Shown here piece by piece: positions 8,451-17,982 of a DNA stretch of 64,000 nt. Each line of letters starts with the position of its first letter. Position 1 is the first letter of the stretch. The notes beneath the pieces are model-generated. The model worked only from the letters and a program-made list of their open reading frames with translations. It was not told where the DNA came from and did not search any database. The DNA lies in assembly GCF_030252325.1 (NCBI RefSeq), contig NZ_CP126981.1:1116001-1180000 (forward strand), in the 5' to 3' direction. Made by a program: the position numbers and the translations under genes. Origin of the DNA: Candidatus Mycobacterium wuenschmannii. Its GTDB lineage: Bacteria > Actinomycetota > Actinomycetes > Mycobacteriales > Mycobacteriaceae.

Positions 8451-9337
8451 GTCGGCAGGCCCAGCCGTTGGGCGCATGCCGACAGTTCGTCCTTGGCCCG
8501 CTCGAGGTCGGCGATCGGCGGCATCGCCAGGACCACCCGGTCGGCGCCCTGGGCAGCGAGCCGCTCTGCACGTTCGGCGTCGACCTTGCTGACCGAGTGG
8601 CCCAGGGTCAGCTCGATCTCGGCCGGATCGCGACCGGCGGCAGATGCGGCGTCGCGCAGCACGGTGAGCAGGTCCGCCAACTCCGCGCCGGCCACGCCCA
8701 GCGGCTGAAAGCCATCACCCAGCCGGCCAGCCCGGCGTGCCGCGGCCCTGCTGTGGCCGCCGATGTGTACCGGAAGCCGCTCACCGGCAATGGGTTTCGG
8801 GCTGCACACCACGTTCTCGAAGGTGAAGAACTCTCCGTGATGACTGACGCCGCCCGACCGGGCATCCCACAATGCCCGCAACACCGCCAGTTGCTCGTCG
8901 GCCCGGCGGCCCCGGCTCGCGAATTCGCTGCCGCACGCTTCGATCTCCTCGCGGAGCCAGCCGACGCCGACGCACAACCGCAGCCGTCCACCCGAGAGGG
9001 CATCGAGCGTCGCCGCCCGCTTTGCCAGCACTACCGGGTGATGGTTGGGCAACACCAGGACTCCGGTGGCCAATTCGAGCCGCGTCGTGTGGGCGGCCAG
9101 GAACGACAGCAGGTCCAGAGGATCGGGGACCGGGCAGTCCGATTCCAGTTCCACACGCCCCGACGGGTCGTAGGGGTACACGCTGTCGTACTGCGTTGCC
9201 AGAACGGTGTGTTCGACCGCGACGATCGATTCGAAGCCGCACGTCTCCAAGTGCCGCGCGAACGCCACCATCCAGTGCGGGTCCGCGGTGACCCCGGCGG
9301 CAACGGGCGCGACCACGCCGAATCTCAGTGGCTTCAT
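8447..9337 (-). CDS. LLM-class F420-dependent oxidoreductase
   Basis: A 296-residue luciferase-like TIM-barrel protein. Family features are the N-terminal FGVVAPVAAG strand, EHTVL, the central TTRLELATGVLVLPNHHPVVLAKRAA (in pieces) and LDALSGGRLRLCVGVGWLREE, and the HIGGHSRAAARRAGRLGDGF segment that binds the cofactor phosphate. Mycobacterial members generally use F420, occasionally FMN. The substrate is unknown. It starts 12 bp after the malQ stop and overlaps the NTF2-like gene by 4 bp, so the three probably form one leftward operon without an obvious shared pathway. Confidence 0.85.
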   Translation of the reverse strand: MKPLRFGVVAPVAAGVTADPHWMVAFARHLETCGFESIVAVEHTVLATQYDSVYPYDPSGRVELESDCPVPDPLDLLSFLAAHTTRLELATGVLVLPNHHPVVLAKRAATLDALSGGRLRLCVGVGWLREEIEACGSEFASRGRRADEQLAVLRALWDARSGGVSHHGEFFTFENVVCSPKPIAGERLPVHIGGHSRAAARRAGRLGDGFQPLGVAGAELADLLTVLRDAASAAGRDPAEIELTLGHSVSKVDAERAERLAAQGADRVVLAMPPIADLERAKDELSACAQRLGLPT

Positions 9338-9349
9338 GGCGAATCGACG

Positions 9350-11497
9350 CTAACAGGTCTCGGCACCGCCTACCGCCGTCTGCGCCCGCAGGGCCTCGGC
9401 GAGTGTGATCGCCCGGTGATTCTGGAACACCTCTTCCAGCAGCATCGGCCGGCCGTCGGGTCCGCTCAGCGGCACGCGCCAGTTCGGGTACTCGTCGGTG
9501 GTACCGGGCTGATTCTGGGTCCGTTTGTCGCCGACCGCGTCGGTGAGCGCGAGCCCGAGCAGCCTCGACGGGGTGCGACCCAGATACTGATGCAGGGCCA
9601 GCACGGTCTGCTCCTCGTCGGCGTGCTTGGACAACAGGCCGACCCGGCGCAGTTCGGCGAGCCAGGCGGCCCGCTCGGCCTCGGCGGCGGCCAGTTCCTG
9701 GTCTACCGAACGGGTGAGCAATCCTAGCGAATCCCTTAGTCGCACATGCTCATTGGCTAAATAGCCGGCTGTCGGCGGGAGGTCGTGGGTGGTCACCGAC
9801 GACAGGCAGTATTCGCGCCACCGTTCCGCCGGCAGGGGACCGCCCGCACCGTCGCGGTCGAGTTCGAACCAGAGGATCGAGGTGCCCAGCACGCCCCGCG
9901 CCCGGAGGTAGTCACGCACCCAGGGCTCGACGGTTCCGAGGTCTTCACCGACGACCAGCGCTCCGGCACGGTAGGCCTCCAGCGCGACGATGCCGATCAT
10001 CGCCTCGTGGTCGTATCGCACATACGTGCCCTGGGTGGGCGCTTCGCCCTGCGGTATCCACCAGAGCCGGAACAAACCGATGATGTGGTCGATCCGTACC
10101 CCGCCGGCATGACGCAGGACGCTGCGGATCAGGGCCCGGAACGGTCGGTATTCCTGCTCGTCGAGCCGGTCCGGCCGCCACGGCGGCTGCGACCAGTCCT
10201 GGCCCAGCTGGTTGAACTCGTCCGGCGGCGCGCCCGCCGACACCCCGAGCGCCAGGGCGTCCTGCAGCGCCCAGGAGTCGGCTCCGTTGGGATGGACACC
10301 CACCGCGAGGTCGTGCACGATGCCCAACGACATTCCTGCCGAAACAACGTGTGTCTGCGCGACCGCCAGTTGCTCGTCGAGCTGCCACTGCAGCCAACGA
10401 TGGAAATCAACTGTCGCTGAGTTCTTTTGGACGAATTTGGCGACGCCGTCCCCATCGGGACGGCGGACCGACTTCCGCCACTGGTGCCAATCGCCGCCGT
10501 ACTTCTCGGCCAGCGCGCACCAGGCGGCGAAGTCGTCCAGCGCTGCTCCCTCTCGAGCGCAGTACGCCGCGAAGGCCAGCTCCCGGCCGGCGGTGCGCGG
10601 GACCCGGTAGACCGACTCCAACGCCTCCCGCTTTGCCGCCCATGCGAAGTCGCGATCGATCGAGTCCAGACTGGCGGCCCGCTTTTGAACGCCGTCGCGT
10701 AACCGCTGCACGCGGCCCCGCTTGGCCAGCTGCGCGAACTCCGGAACCGCCTCCACCCGCAGATAGAGCGGATTGACGAACCGTCGCGACGTCGGCAGGT
10801 ACGGCGACGGTTCCATGGGCACCGTCGGCTCCGCCGCGTGCAGTGGGTTGACCTGTATGTAGCCCGCGCCGTGGCGCGACGCCGACCACACCGCGAGGTC
10901 GACGAGGTCGGTGAGGTCACCGACGCCCCAGGACTGCTGCGATCGCACGCTATATAACTGTGTCGCCAGGCCCCAGGTGCGGCGCGCGCCCAGCCGCTCG
11001 GGAACCCCGAGCCAGGCCGGGGTCACGATCAGCGCGGCGCTGGCCTCATCGTCGCCGGAACTCAGGCGCACGCGGTGATAGCCAATCGGCAGATCGTCGG
11101 GCAGCACGAAGCTGGCTTCGCCGATCCGGCGGCCATCGAGGTCGAATGGGGGAGTGAAGTTGTCGACCTGCCGCACCCCGGTGCGCACGGTCCCGTCTTC
11201 GAGCTGCACCGAGATGTCCGCAGGCCGGCCGTGCGTCACGTGCACCCAGAACTTCGTCGGGGCGCCGGCCTGGGCGATGATCGTCGGCGGCAGAGCCCGT
11301 GACCAATGCGCCCGATCGTGCGCGGTCAGCGCCTCGTTGCGCGTCGCCTCGTCGGAGGCGGCGACGCCCAGTGCCGCAAGCACCGCGATCAACGTGCCCT
11401 CCGGGACGGCGACCCGACGTCCACTCCAGTCTTCGTAATCGGTGGAAATCCCGTAGCGACCCGCGAGTTCGACCAGTGACGGCGCCAATTGGCTCAT
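9350..11497 (-). CDS. malQ: 4-alpha-glucanotransferase (amylomaltase)
   Basis: A 715-residue GH77 enzyme that transfers alpha-1,4-glucan segments between maltodextrins or to glucose, in glycogen/maltodextrin turnover. Visible marks are GVRIDHIIGLFRLWWIP (nucleophile Asp), VVGEDLGTVEPWV (acid/base Glu) and SSVTTHDLPPTAGYLA (third Asp). The long N-terminal beta-rich extension (about residues 1-165) is typical of actinobacterial MalQ. M. tuberculosis MalQ (Rv1781c) has nearly the same length and likewise lies next to, and divergent from, eccB5, which marks the edge of the conserved block. Confidence 0.95.
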   Translation of the reverse strand: MSQLAPSLVELAGRYGISTDYEDWSGRRVAVPEGTLIAVLAALGVAASDEATRNEALTAHDRAHWSRALPPTIIAQAGAPTKFWVHVTHGRPADISVQLEDGTVRTGVRQVDNFTPPFDLDGRRIGEASFVLPDDLPIGYHRVRLSSGDDEASAALIVTPAWLGVPERLGARRTWGLATQLYSVRSQQSWGVGDLTDLVDLAVWSASRHGAGYIQVNPLHAAEPTVPMEPSPYLPTSRRFVNPLYLRVEAVPEFAQLAKRGRVQRLRDGVQKRAASLDSIDRDFAWAAKREALESVYRVPRTAGRELAFAAYCAREGAALDDFAAWCALAEKYGGDWHQWRKSVRRPDGDGVAKFVQKNSATVDFHRWLQWQLDEQLAVAQTHVVSAGMSLGIVHDLAVGVHPNGADSWALQDALALGVSAGAPPDEFNQLGQDWSQPPWRPDRLDEQEYRPFRALIRSVLRHAGGVRIDHIIGLFRLWWIPQGEAPTQGTYVRYDHEAMIGIVALEAYRAGALVVGEDLGTVEPWVRDYLRARGVLGTSILWFELDRDGAGGPLPAERWREYCLSSVTTHDLPPTAGYLANEHVRLRDSLGLLTRSVDQELAAAEAERAAWLAELRRVGLLSKHADEEQTVLALHQYLGRTPSRLLGLALTDAVGDKRTQNQPGTTDEYPNWRVPLSGPDGRPMLLEEVFQNHRAITLAEALRAQTAVGGAETC

Positions 11498-11801
11498 ACC
11501 GCCATCTTGCTTGCCGAGATGACGAGAACGCGACCCGAGTGTTCACCTCGACGTCGTCTTATCGGCGGGCTGAGTTTGCTCGCGGCCGTACCATGCGCTG
11601 TGAAGATCCCTCTCACATCTCACTCCTAACAATTGGCAGGTGACAGCACTGTGGCGCAAACCACAAGCGGCAGGGACGTGAACTTCGATCCCGCTCAAAC
11701 GTTCGCGTGGCGCGGTCGCGCGGGGTGCCCTACCGTTATCCCTGTGAATCGTGGGACTACCCAACTCTCGGTCCTCGCGGCCGACTGGAGCGTGAACAAT
11801 T
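11498..11801. other. Divergent malQ/eccB5 intergenic region
   Basis: About 300 bp that must hold the promoters of malQ (leftward) and of the eccB5 operon (rightward). One GTTCACC element occurs at 11541 and single GTGAACT/GTGAATC/GTGAACA heptamers at 11678, 11744 and 11792. The last is 4 nt before the eccB5 ATG. They resemble the heptamers phased at 21 bp deeper in the locus, but here they are not phased. No convincing -10/-35 pair or Shine-Dalgarno for eccB5 was found. Confidence 0.4.
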
Positions 11802-13313
11802 ATGGCCGGTGACCAGCAGCGGGGTTCGGGCTACGGCCTCGGACTGTCGACCCGGACCCAGGTAACCGGTTACCAGTTCCTGGCCCGCCGCACCGCGATG
11901 GCGCTGACGCGCTGGCGGGTGCGGATGGAAATCGAGCCCGGCCGGCGCCAGACGCTGGCCGTGGTCGCTTCGGTGTCCGCCGCCCTGGTGATCTGCCTCG
12001 GCGCACTGCTGTACTCCCTGATCAGCCCGTCCGGCGCGCTGAATGAGTCGCCGATCATCGCCGACCGCGACTCCGGAGCCCTCTACGTGCGCGTCGGCGA
12101 CAAGCTGTACCCCGCACTGAACCTGGCCTCCGCCCGGCTCATCGCCGGCCGCGCGGACAACCCCCACAAAGTGCGAGCCAGCCAGATCGCCCAGCAGCCA
12201 CATGGGCCGCTGGTCGGCATTCCCGGTGCGCCGTCGGAGTTTTCACCGACCAGTCCGGGGACGTCGTCATGGCTGGTCTGCGACTCGGTGACGCCGACCG
12301 CCGGTGTCGGCACGTCGCCGGTGACGGTCACCGTGATCGACGGCACTCCCGACCTGACCAACCGTCGCCGCGTGCTCAACGGTTCCGACGCCGTCGTGCT
12401 GAAGTACGAGAAGGACACCTACGTGATCCGGCAGGGACGCCGGTCGCGCATCGACTCGACCAACCGCGCGGTGCTGCTGCCCTTGGGCCTGACCCCGGAG
12501 AACGTCAGCCAGGCGCACCCGATGAGCCGTGCGCTGTACGACTCGCTGCCCGTCGGCCCCGAACTGGCGGTCCCCAAGGTGCCCGACGCCGGTAAACCGG
12601 CCACGTTCGTCAGTGCGCCCGGCCCGATCGGCACCGTGATCGTGACCCCGCAAATCAGTGGGCCGCAACAGTATTCAGTGGTGCTGGCGGACGGTGTCCA
12701 GACGGTGAACCCGGTGGTCGCGCAGATCCTGCAGAACGCCGGAACCCCGGCCGGCAACTCGCCGGTCGTGGTGGCTCCCGCGTCGCTGGCGAAGATGCCG
12801 GTGGTCAACGGGCTGGACCTGTCGGCCTACCCCGACGCCCCGCTGAGCCCGATCGACCTCAAGGAAAACCCGGCGACGTGCTGGTGGTGGCAGAAGACCG
12901 CCGGCGAGGAGCGCGCCCGCATCCAGGTGATCTCGGGGCCGACGATTCCTGTGCCCAACAGCGCGACCGACAAGGTCGTGTCGCTGGTCAAGGCGGACAC
13001 CTCGGGCCGCGAAGCCGACCACGTGTACTTCGGGCCGGACTATGGCAACTGGGTCACGGTCACCGGCAACGACCCCGGTTCGTCCACCTCAGAATCGCTC
13101 TGGTGGCTCACCAGTTCCGGTGCCCGCTTCGGTGTCGAGAATTCTCGCGATTCCCGCGCGGCATTGGGCCTGACGACCGAACCGTCGCCGGCGCCCTGGG
13201 TTGCTCTGCGTTTGCTGGCACCCGGCCCCGCTCTATCCCGCGCCGACGCGTTGGTGCGGCACGACACCCTTCCGACCGATATGAACCCCGCAGAGTTGGT
13301 GGTACCCAAGTGA
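11802..13313 (+). CDS. eccB5: ESX-5 type VII secretion core component EccB5
   Basis: At 503 residues it is close to M. tuberculosis EccB5 (Rv1782, about 506). A short cytoplasmic N-terminus (RTQVTGYQFLARRTAMAL, a family hallmark) leads to one membrane helix at about residues 47-68, then a large periplasmic domain built of repeated pseudo-symmetric units with a conserved Cys pair (CDSV, CWWW). EccB joins EccC, EccD and EccE in the inner-membrane channel and projects into the periplasm. Its stop overlaps the eccC5 start by 4 bp (GTGA), so both are translated as one unit. Confidence 0.97.
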   Translation: MAGDQQRGSGYGLGLSTRTQVTGYQFLARRTAMALTRWRVRMEIEPGRRQTLAVVASVSAALVICLGALLYSLISPSGALNESPIIADRDSGALYVRVGDKLYPALNLASARLIAGRADNPHKVRASQIAQQPHGPLVGIPGAPSEFSPTSPGTSSWLVCDSVTPTAGVGTSPVTVTVIDGTPDLTNRRRVLNGSDAVVLKYEKDTYVIRQGRRSRIDSTNRAVLLPLGLTPENVSQAHPMSRALYDSLPVGPELAVPKVPDAGKPATFVSAPGPIGTVIVTPQISGPQQYSVVLADGVQTVNPVVAQILQNAGTPAGNSPVVVAPASLAKMPVVNGLDLSAYPDAPLSPIDLKENPATCWWWQKTAGEERARIQVISGPTIPVPNSATDKVVSLVKADTSGREADHVYFGPDYGNWVTVTGNDPGSSTSESLWWLTSSGARFGVENSRDSRAALGLTTEPSPAPWVALRLLAPGPALSRADALVRHDTLPTDMNPAELVVPK

Positions 13314-16300
13314 AGCAAGGTTTCGCACGCCCGACGCCCGAGCGCGCTCCTGCCGTCCGGCCGGAAAACATCGTCCTACCGACTCCGCTGAGTGTTCCGC
13401 CGCCCGAAGGCAAGCCCTGGTGGTTGATCGTGGTCGGCGTGCTGGTTGTCGGCCTGCTGGTCGGCATGGTCGGCATGACGGTGGCCAACGGCTCGCGGAT
13501 GTTCCTCGGCGCCGGCTCGATCTTCCCGATCTTCATGATCGGTGGCGTGGCCATGATGATGTTCGGTGGCCGTTTCGGTGGCCAGCAGCAGATGAGCCGG
13601 CCGAAACTGGACGCGATGCGCGCCCAGTTCATGCTGATGCTGGACATGCTGCGGGAGACCGCCAACGAGTCCGCCGACAGCATGGACGCCAACTACCGCT
13701 GGTTCCACCCGGAGCCGACGACGTTGGCCGCCGCGGTGGGTTCTCCCCGGATGTGGGAGCGCAAGCCCGACGGCAAGGACCTCAACTTCGGTGTGGCCCG
13801 TCTCGGGGTCGGCATGACCCGCCCCGAGGTGACCTGGGGCGAGCCGCAGAACATGCCGACCGACATCGAACTCGAGCCGGTGACCGGTAAGGCACTGCAA
13901 GAGTTCGGTCGCTACCAGAGCGTGGTCTACAACCTTCCGAAGATGGTGTCGCTGCTCGTCGAGCCGTGGTACTCGCTGGTCGGTAACCGCGAGCAGACGC
14001 TGGGCATCATGCGCGCGATCATCTGCCAGCTGGCCTTCTCGCACGGGCCCGACCACCTGCAGATGATCGTCGTCACGTCCGACATGAGTAAGTGGGACTG
14101 GGTCAAGTGGCTACCGCACTTCGGTGACCCCCGCCGCCGCGACGCCGCCGGCAACGCGCGGATGGTCTACGCCTCGGTACGCGAGTTCGCCGCCGACCAG
14201 GCCGAATTGTTCGCCGGCCGTGGATCTTTCACGCCTCGCCACGCGAGCTCGTCGGCCGAGACGCCGACGCCACACCACGTGATCATCGCGGATGTCGACG
14301 ACCCGCAGTGGGAGTACGTCATCAGCGTCGACGGCGTGGACGGCGTGACGTTCTTCGACCTGACCGGCTCCGCACTATGGACCGGAAACCCGGAGCGAGT
14401 CCTCAAGTTCACCAACGACGTTGGCGTGATCGAGGCGCTGCCCCGCGACCGCGACACCTGGATGGTGATCGACGACAACCGGTGGTTCTTCGCGCTCGCC
14501 GACGACGTGAGCGAGGCCGAGGCCGAGCAATTCGCGCAGCGGGTGGCCCGCTGGCGGCTGGCCGAGGCCTACGAGGAGATCGGTCAGCGCGTCGCCCAGA
14601 TCGGTGCCCGAGACATCCTGTCCTACTACGGGATCGACGATCCGTCCGAGATCGACTTCGAAGGCCTGTGGAGCAGCCGTCGGGACGCGCTGACCAGTCG
14701 CTCGCGTCTGCGAATCCCGTTCGGAAACCGTTCCGACAACGGTGAACTGCTCTTCCTGGACATGAAGTCGCTCGACGAGGGCGGCGACGGCCCGCACGGC
14801 GTCATGTCCGGAACGACCGGTTCCGGTAAGTCGACCCTGGTGCGTACCGTGCTCGAGTCGCTGATGCTGTCGCACCCGCCGGACGAGCTGCAGTTCGTGC
14901 TCGCCGACCTCAAGGGTGGTTCCGCGGTCAAGCCGTTCTCCGGCGTTCCGCACGTGTCCCGGATCATCACCGACCTCGAAGAAGACCAGGCCCTCATGGA
15001 GCGGTTCCTGGATTCACTCTGGGGTGAGATCGCCCGTCGAAAGGCGGTCTGCGACAACGCCGGCGTGGACGACGCCAAGGAATACAACGAGATGCGCTCC
15101 CGAATGCGCGCACGCGGTCAGGACATTCCGCCGCTGCCGATGTTGGTGGTCGTGATCGACGAGTTCTACGAGTGGTTCCGCATCATGCCGACCGCGGTCG
15201 ACGTGCTGGACTCCATCGGCCGACAGGGTCGTGCCTACTGGATCCACTTGATGATGGCTTCGCAGACGATCGAGAGCCGGGCCGAAAAGCTCATGGAGAA
15301 CATGGGTTACCGGCTGGTGCTGAAGGCACGTACCGCCGGTGCGGCACAGGCGGCCGGTGTGCCCAATGCCGTCAACCTGCCCGCGCAGGCCGGTCTGGGT
15401 TACTTCCGTAAGAGCCTCGACGAGATCGTCCGCTTCCAGGCCGAGTTCCTGTGGCGCGACTACCGCCGTGGCGTCTCACTCGACGACAGCGGGCCGGCGA
15501 TGCTGACCCACTCCGTGGATTACATTCGCCCGCAACTCTTTACGACCGGCTTCACGCCGATCGAGGTCGATGTGACGGGACCGGACGAGTTCAACGCCCT
15601 GACCAACGGAGACAGCGTCAACGGTGACGGCTTCACCGGTTTCGGTGACGCGCCGGTCGAGGAGGAAGAAGAAGAGACGGCGGTCCGCACCCCCAAGGTC
15701 GGTACCGTGATCATCGACCAGCTTCGCCGGATCGACTTCGAGCCGTACCGGTTGTGGCAGCCGCCGCTGGACCGGCCGGTCGCGATCGAGAACCTGGTCA
15801 ACCGCTTCCTCGAGCACCCGTGGCAGGAGCAGTACGGACAGCGCACCGACCTGGTGTTCCCGGTCGGCATCATCGACCGGCCGTTCAAGCACGATCAGCC
15901 GCCGTGGACGGTAGACGTCTCCGGACCGGGTGCCAACGTGCTGATCCTGGGTGCCGGTGGGTCGGGTAAGACCACCGCGCTGCAGACCCTGATCTCGTCG
16001 GCCGCGTTGACCCACACGCCCGAGCAGGTGCAGTTCTACGTGCTGGCCTACAGCAGCACCGCGCTCACCACGGTGGGCAACCTGCCGCATGTCGGCGAGG
16101 TCGTCGGCCCGACCGATCCGTACGGCGTCCGCCGGACGGTCGCCGAACTGTTGGCTCTGCTGCGCGAGCGCAAGCACACCTTCCTGCAGTACGACGTGCC
16201 GTCGATGGAGGTGTTCCGGCGGCGCAAGTTCGGTGGAGAGCCGGGCGAGGTGCCCAACGATGGCTTCGGCGACATCTTCCTGGTGATCGACAATTACCGG

Positions 16301-17494
16301 GCGCTTGCCGAAGAGAACGAAGTGCTGATCGAGCAGATCAACCAGATCATCAACCAGGGTCCGTCATTCGGTATCCACGTGATGGCCACGGCCGACCGCG
16401 AGTCGGAACTGCGGCCGCCGGTGCGTAGCGGGTTCGGGTCCCGGATCGAGTTGCGGCTGGCCGCGGTCGAAGACGCCAAGCTGGTCCGTTCGCGGTTCGC
16501 CAAGGACGTTCCGGTCAAGCCCGGTCGTGGCATGGTCGCGGTCAACTACGTGCGCCTGGACAGCGACCCACAGTCCGGTCTGCACACGCTGGTCGCTCGA
16601 CCCGCACTGGCCAGCACCGCCGACAACGTCTTCTCGTCGGAGAGCGTCGGGGCCGCCGTCAGTCAGGTCGCGGCGGGTCACGCGCCACCGGTCCGGCGGC
16701 TGCCGGCCAAGTTCGGGCTGGACCAGGTACGCACGTTGGCACAGGCCGATCGGCGCCAGAACGTTGGTGCGGGCGGAATCGCCTGGGCCATCAACGAACT
16801 GGACCTGCAGCCGGTGTACCTCAACTTCGCCGAGAACGCGCACCTGATGGTGACCGGTCGACGCGAGTGTGGTCGTACCACCACGCTGGCGACCATCATG
16901 TCCGAGATCGGCCGGGTCTACGAGCCGGGCGCCAGCATCGCGCAGCCGACCTCGCGACCGTCCGCTCAGGTGTGGCTGGTCGACCCGCGTCGTCAGCTGC
17001 TGACCACCCTGGGCACCGACTACGTCGAGAAGTTCGCCTACAACCTCGACGGGGTCTCGGCGATGATGAACGAGCTCAGCGAGGTGCTGGCCCGTCGCGA
17101 GCCGCCGCCGGGGCTGTCCGCCGAGGAGCTGCTGTCCCGTGCGTGGTGGAGCGGTCCGGAGATCTTCCTGATCATCGACGACGTGCAGCAGCTGCCGCCG
17201 GGCTTCGATTCGCCGCTGCAGAAGGCCGCCCCCTGGGTGACCCGCGCAGCCGACGTCGGCCTGCACGTGATCGTCACCCGGACCTTCGGTGGATGGTCGT
17301 CGGCGGGCAGCGACCCGATGCTGCGGTCGCTGGCCCAGGCCAACGCGCCACTGCTGGTGATGGACGCAGACCCGGACGAGGGCTTCATCCGCGGCAAGAT
17401 GAAGGGTGGCCCGCTGCCCCGCGGTCGTGGCCTGCTCATGGCCGAGGACACCGGTGTGTTCGTCCAGGTCGCGGCCACCGAACTGCGTCGATAG
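13310..17494 (+). CDS. eccC5: ESX-5 FtsK/SpoIIIE-type ATPase EccC5
   Basis: A 1394-residue motor ATPase that recognises substrates and powers export. Two membrane helices lie at about residues 35-85, followed by the DUF/stalk domain and three ATPase domains in tandem. Walker A motifs are GTTGSGKST near residue 506 and GAGGSGKTT near 886. The third is degenerate (GRRECGRTTT, near 1187), as in other EccC proteins. Walker B-like LVVVIDEF and IFLVIDNY and IFLIIDDV are present. The GTG at 13310 overlaps the eccB5 stop. The intact single frame matches the fused Rv1783 gene. A strong terminator follows. Confidence 0.97.
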   Translation: MKQGFARPTPERAPAVRPENIVLPTPLSVPPPEGKPWWLIVVGVLVVGLLVGMVGMTVANGSRMFLGAGSIFPIFMIGGVAMMMFGGRFGGQQQMSRPKLDAMRAQFMLMLDMLRETANESADSMDANYRWFHPEPTTLAAAVGSPRMWERKPDGKDLNFGVARLGVGMTRPEVTWGEPQNMPTDIELEPVTGKALQEFGRYQSVVYNLPKMVSLLVEPWYSLVGNREQTLGIMRAIICQLAFSHGPDHLQMIVVTSDMSKWDWVKWLPHFGDPRRRDAAGNARMVYASVREFAADQAELFAGRGSFTPRHASSSAETPTPHHVIIADVDDPQWEYVISVDGVDGVTFFDLTGSALWTGNPERVLKFTNDVGVIEALPRDRDTWMVIDDNRWFFALADDVSEAEAEQFAQRVARWRLAEAYEEIGQRVAQIGARDILSYYGIDDPSEIDFEGLWSSRRDALTSRSRLRIPFGNRSDNGELLFLDMKSLDEGGDGPHGVMSGTTGSGKSTLVRTVLESLMLSHPPDELQFVLADLKGGSAVKPFSGVPHVSRIITDLEEDQALMERFLDSLWGEIARRKAVCDNAGVDDAKEYNEMRSRMRARGQDIPPLPMLVVVIDEFYEWFRIMPTAVDVLDSIGRQGRAYWIHLMMASQTIESRAEKLMENMGYRLVLKARTAGAAQAAGVPNAVNLPAQAGLGYFRKSLDEIVRFQAEFLWRDYRRGVSLDDSGPAMLTHSVDYIRPQLFTTGFTPIEVDVTGPDEFNALTNGDSVNGDGFTGFGDAPVEEEEEETAVRTPKVGTVIIDQLRRIDFEPYRLWQPPLDRPVAIENLVNRFLEHPWQEQYGQRTDLVFPVGIIDRPFKHDQPPWTVDVSGPGANVLILGAGGSGKTTALQTLISSAALTHTPEQVQFYVLAYSSTALTTVGNLPHVGEVVGPTDPYGVRRTVAELLALLRERKHTFLQYDVPSMEVFRRRKFGGEPGEVPNDGFGDIFLVIDNYRALAEENEVLIEQINQIINQGPSFGIHVMATADRESELRPPVRSGFGSRIELRLAAVEDAKLVRSRFAKDVPVKPGRGMVAVNYVRLDSDPQSGLHTLVARPALASTADNVFSSESVGAAVSQVAAGHAPPVRRLPAKFGLDQVRTLAQADRRQNVGAGGIAWAINELDLQPVYLNFAENAHLMVTGRRECGRTTTLATIMSEIGRVYEPGASIAQPTSRPSAQVWLVDPRRQLLTTLGTDYVEKFAYNLDGVSAMMNELSEVLARREPPPGLSAEELLSRAWWSGPEIFLIIDDVQQLPPGFDSPLQKAAPWVTRAADVGLHVIVTRTFGGWSSAGSDPMLRSLAQANAPLLVMDADPDEGFIRGKMKGGPLPRGRGLLMAEDTGVFVQVAATELRR

Positions 17495-17505
17495 CTGGAT
17501 CTCGG

Positions 17506-17540
17506 AAAAGTCCCCCGCCCGTCTGGGTGGGGGACTTTTT
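17506..17540 (+). terminator. Rho-independent terminator after eccC5
   Basis: A perfect 11-bp stem (AAAAGTCCCCC at 17506-17516 with GGGGGACTTTT at 17529-17539) with a 12-nt loop, ending in a T run. It begins 11 bp after the eccC5 stop. It separates the eccB5-eccC5 transcript from the PE/PPE genes. Canonical U-tract terminators of this strength are uncommon in mycobacteria. Confidence 0.9.
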
Positions 17541-17665
17541 CGTGGGCAGCTGCACTGCCAGACAGCTCATAGCCGGCGCATAGCTTCGGCATGCCGTCGC
17601 CCCATGTTTCCTACTTAACCTCTCTAACTAGTGACGGGTGGGTCCTGTTATGAGGGGAGTGCCAG

Positions 17666-17965
17666 ATGTCGTTTGTCAGTGCGCAACCGGCCGAATTGAC
17701 GGCCGCCGCGGACAACCTGCAGGGCATCGGTTCCGTGATGGCGGCGCAGAACGCCGCCGCCGCAGCTCCCACGACGGGAGTGGTGCCCGCGGCCGCCGAC
17801 GAAGTGTCCGCGCTGACCGCCGCGCAATTCGCCACGCATGCCGAGATGTATCAGGTCATCAGCGCACAGGCGGCGGCGATCCACGACATGTTCGTCAGCA
17901 CGCTGGGCATGAGTGCGGGTTCCTACGCAGCCACCGAAGCCGCCAACGCGGCCGCGGCCGGCTAG
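17666..17965 (+). CDS. PE family protein (PE18/PE19-like)
   Basis: A 99-residue PE-only protein, starting MSFVSAQPAEL. It forms two antiparallel helices and ends with the general type VII signal YxxxE (Y-A-A-T-E in SYAATEAAN). It lacks any C-terminal extension. It should dimerise with the PPE protein encoded 17 bp downstream and be exported by ESX-5 as a pair. Start supported by GAGGGGAGTGCC just upstream. No RTGAAYA array precedes it, unlike the other PE genes of this locus. Confidence 0.93.
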   Translation: MSFVSAQPAELTAAADNLQGIGSVMAAQNAAAAAPTTGVVPAAADEVSALTAAQFATHAEMYQVISAQAAAIHDMFVSTLGMSAGSYAATEAANAAAAG

Positions 17966-17982
17966 GCGGGCGGTATCCCACG

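Noticed and set aside
12878..13309. Longer N-terminus for EccC5
   Set aside because: It would run through eccB5 in another frame; GTG 13310 with the GTGA overlap and the homologue length fit better.
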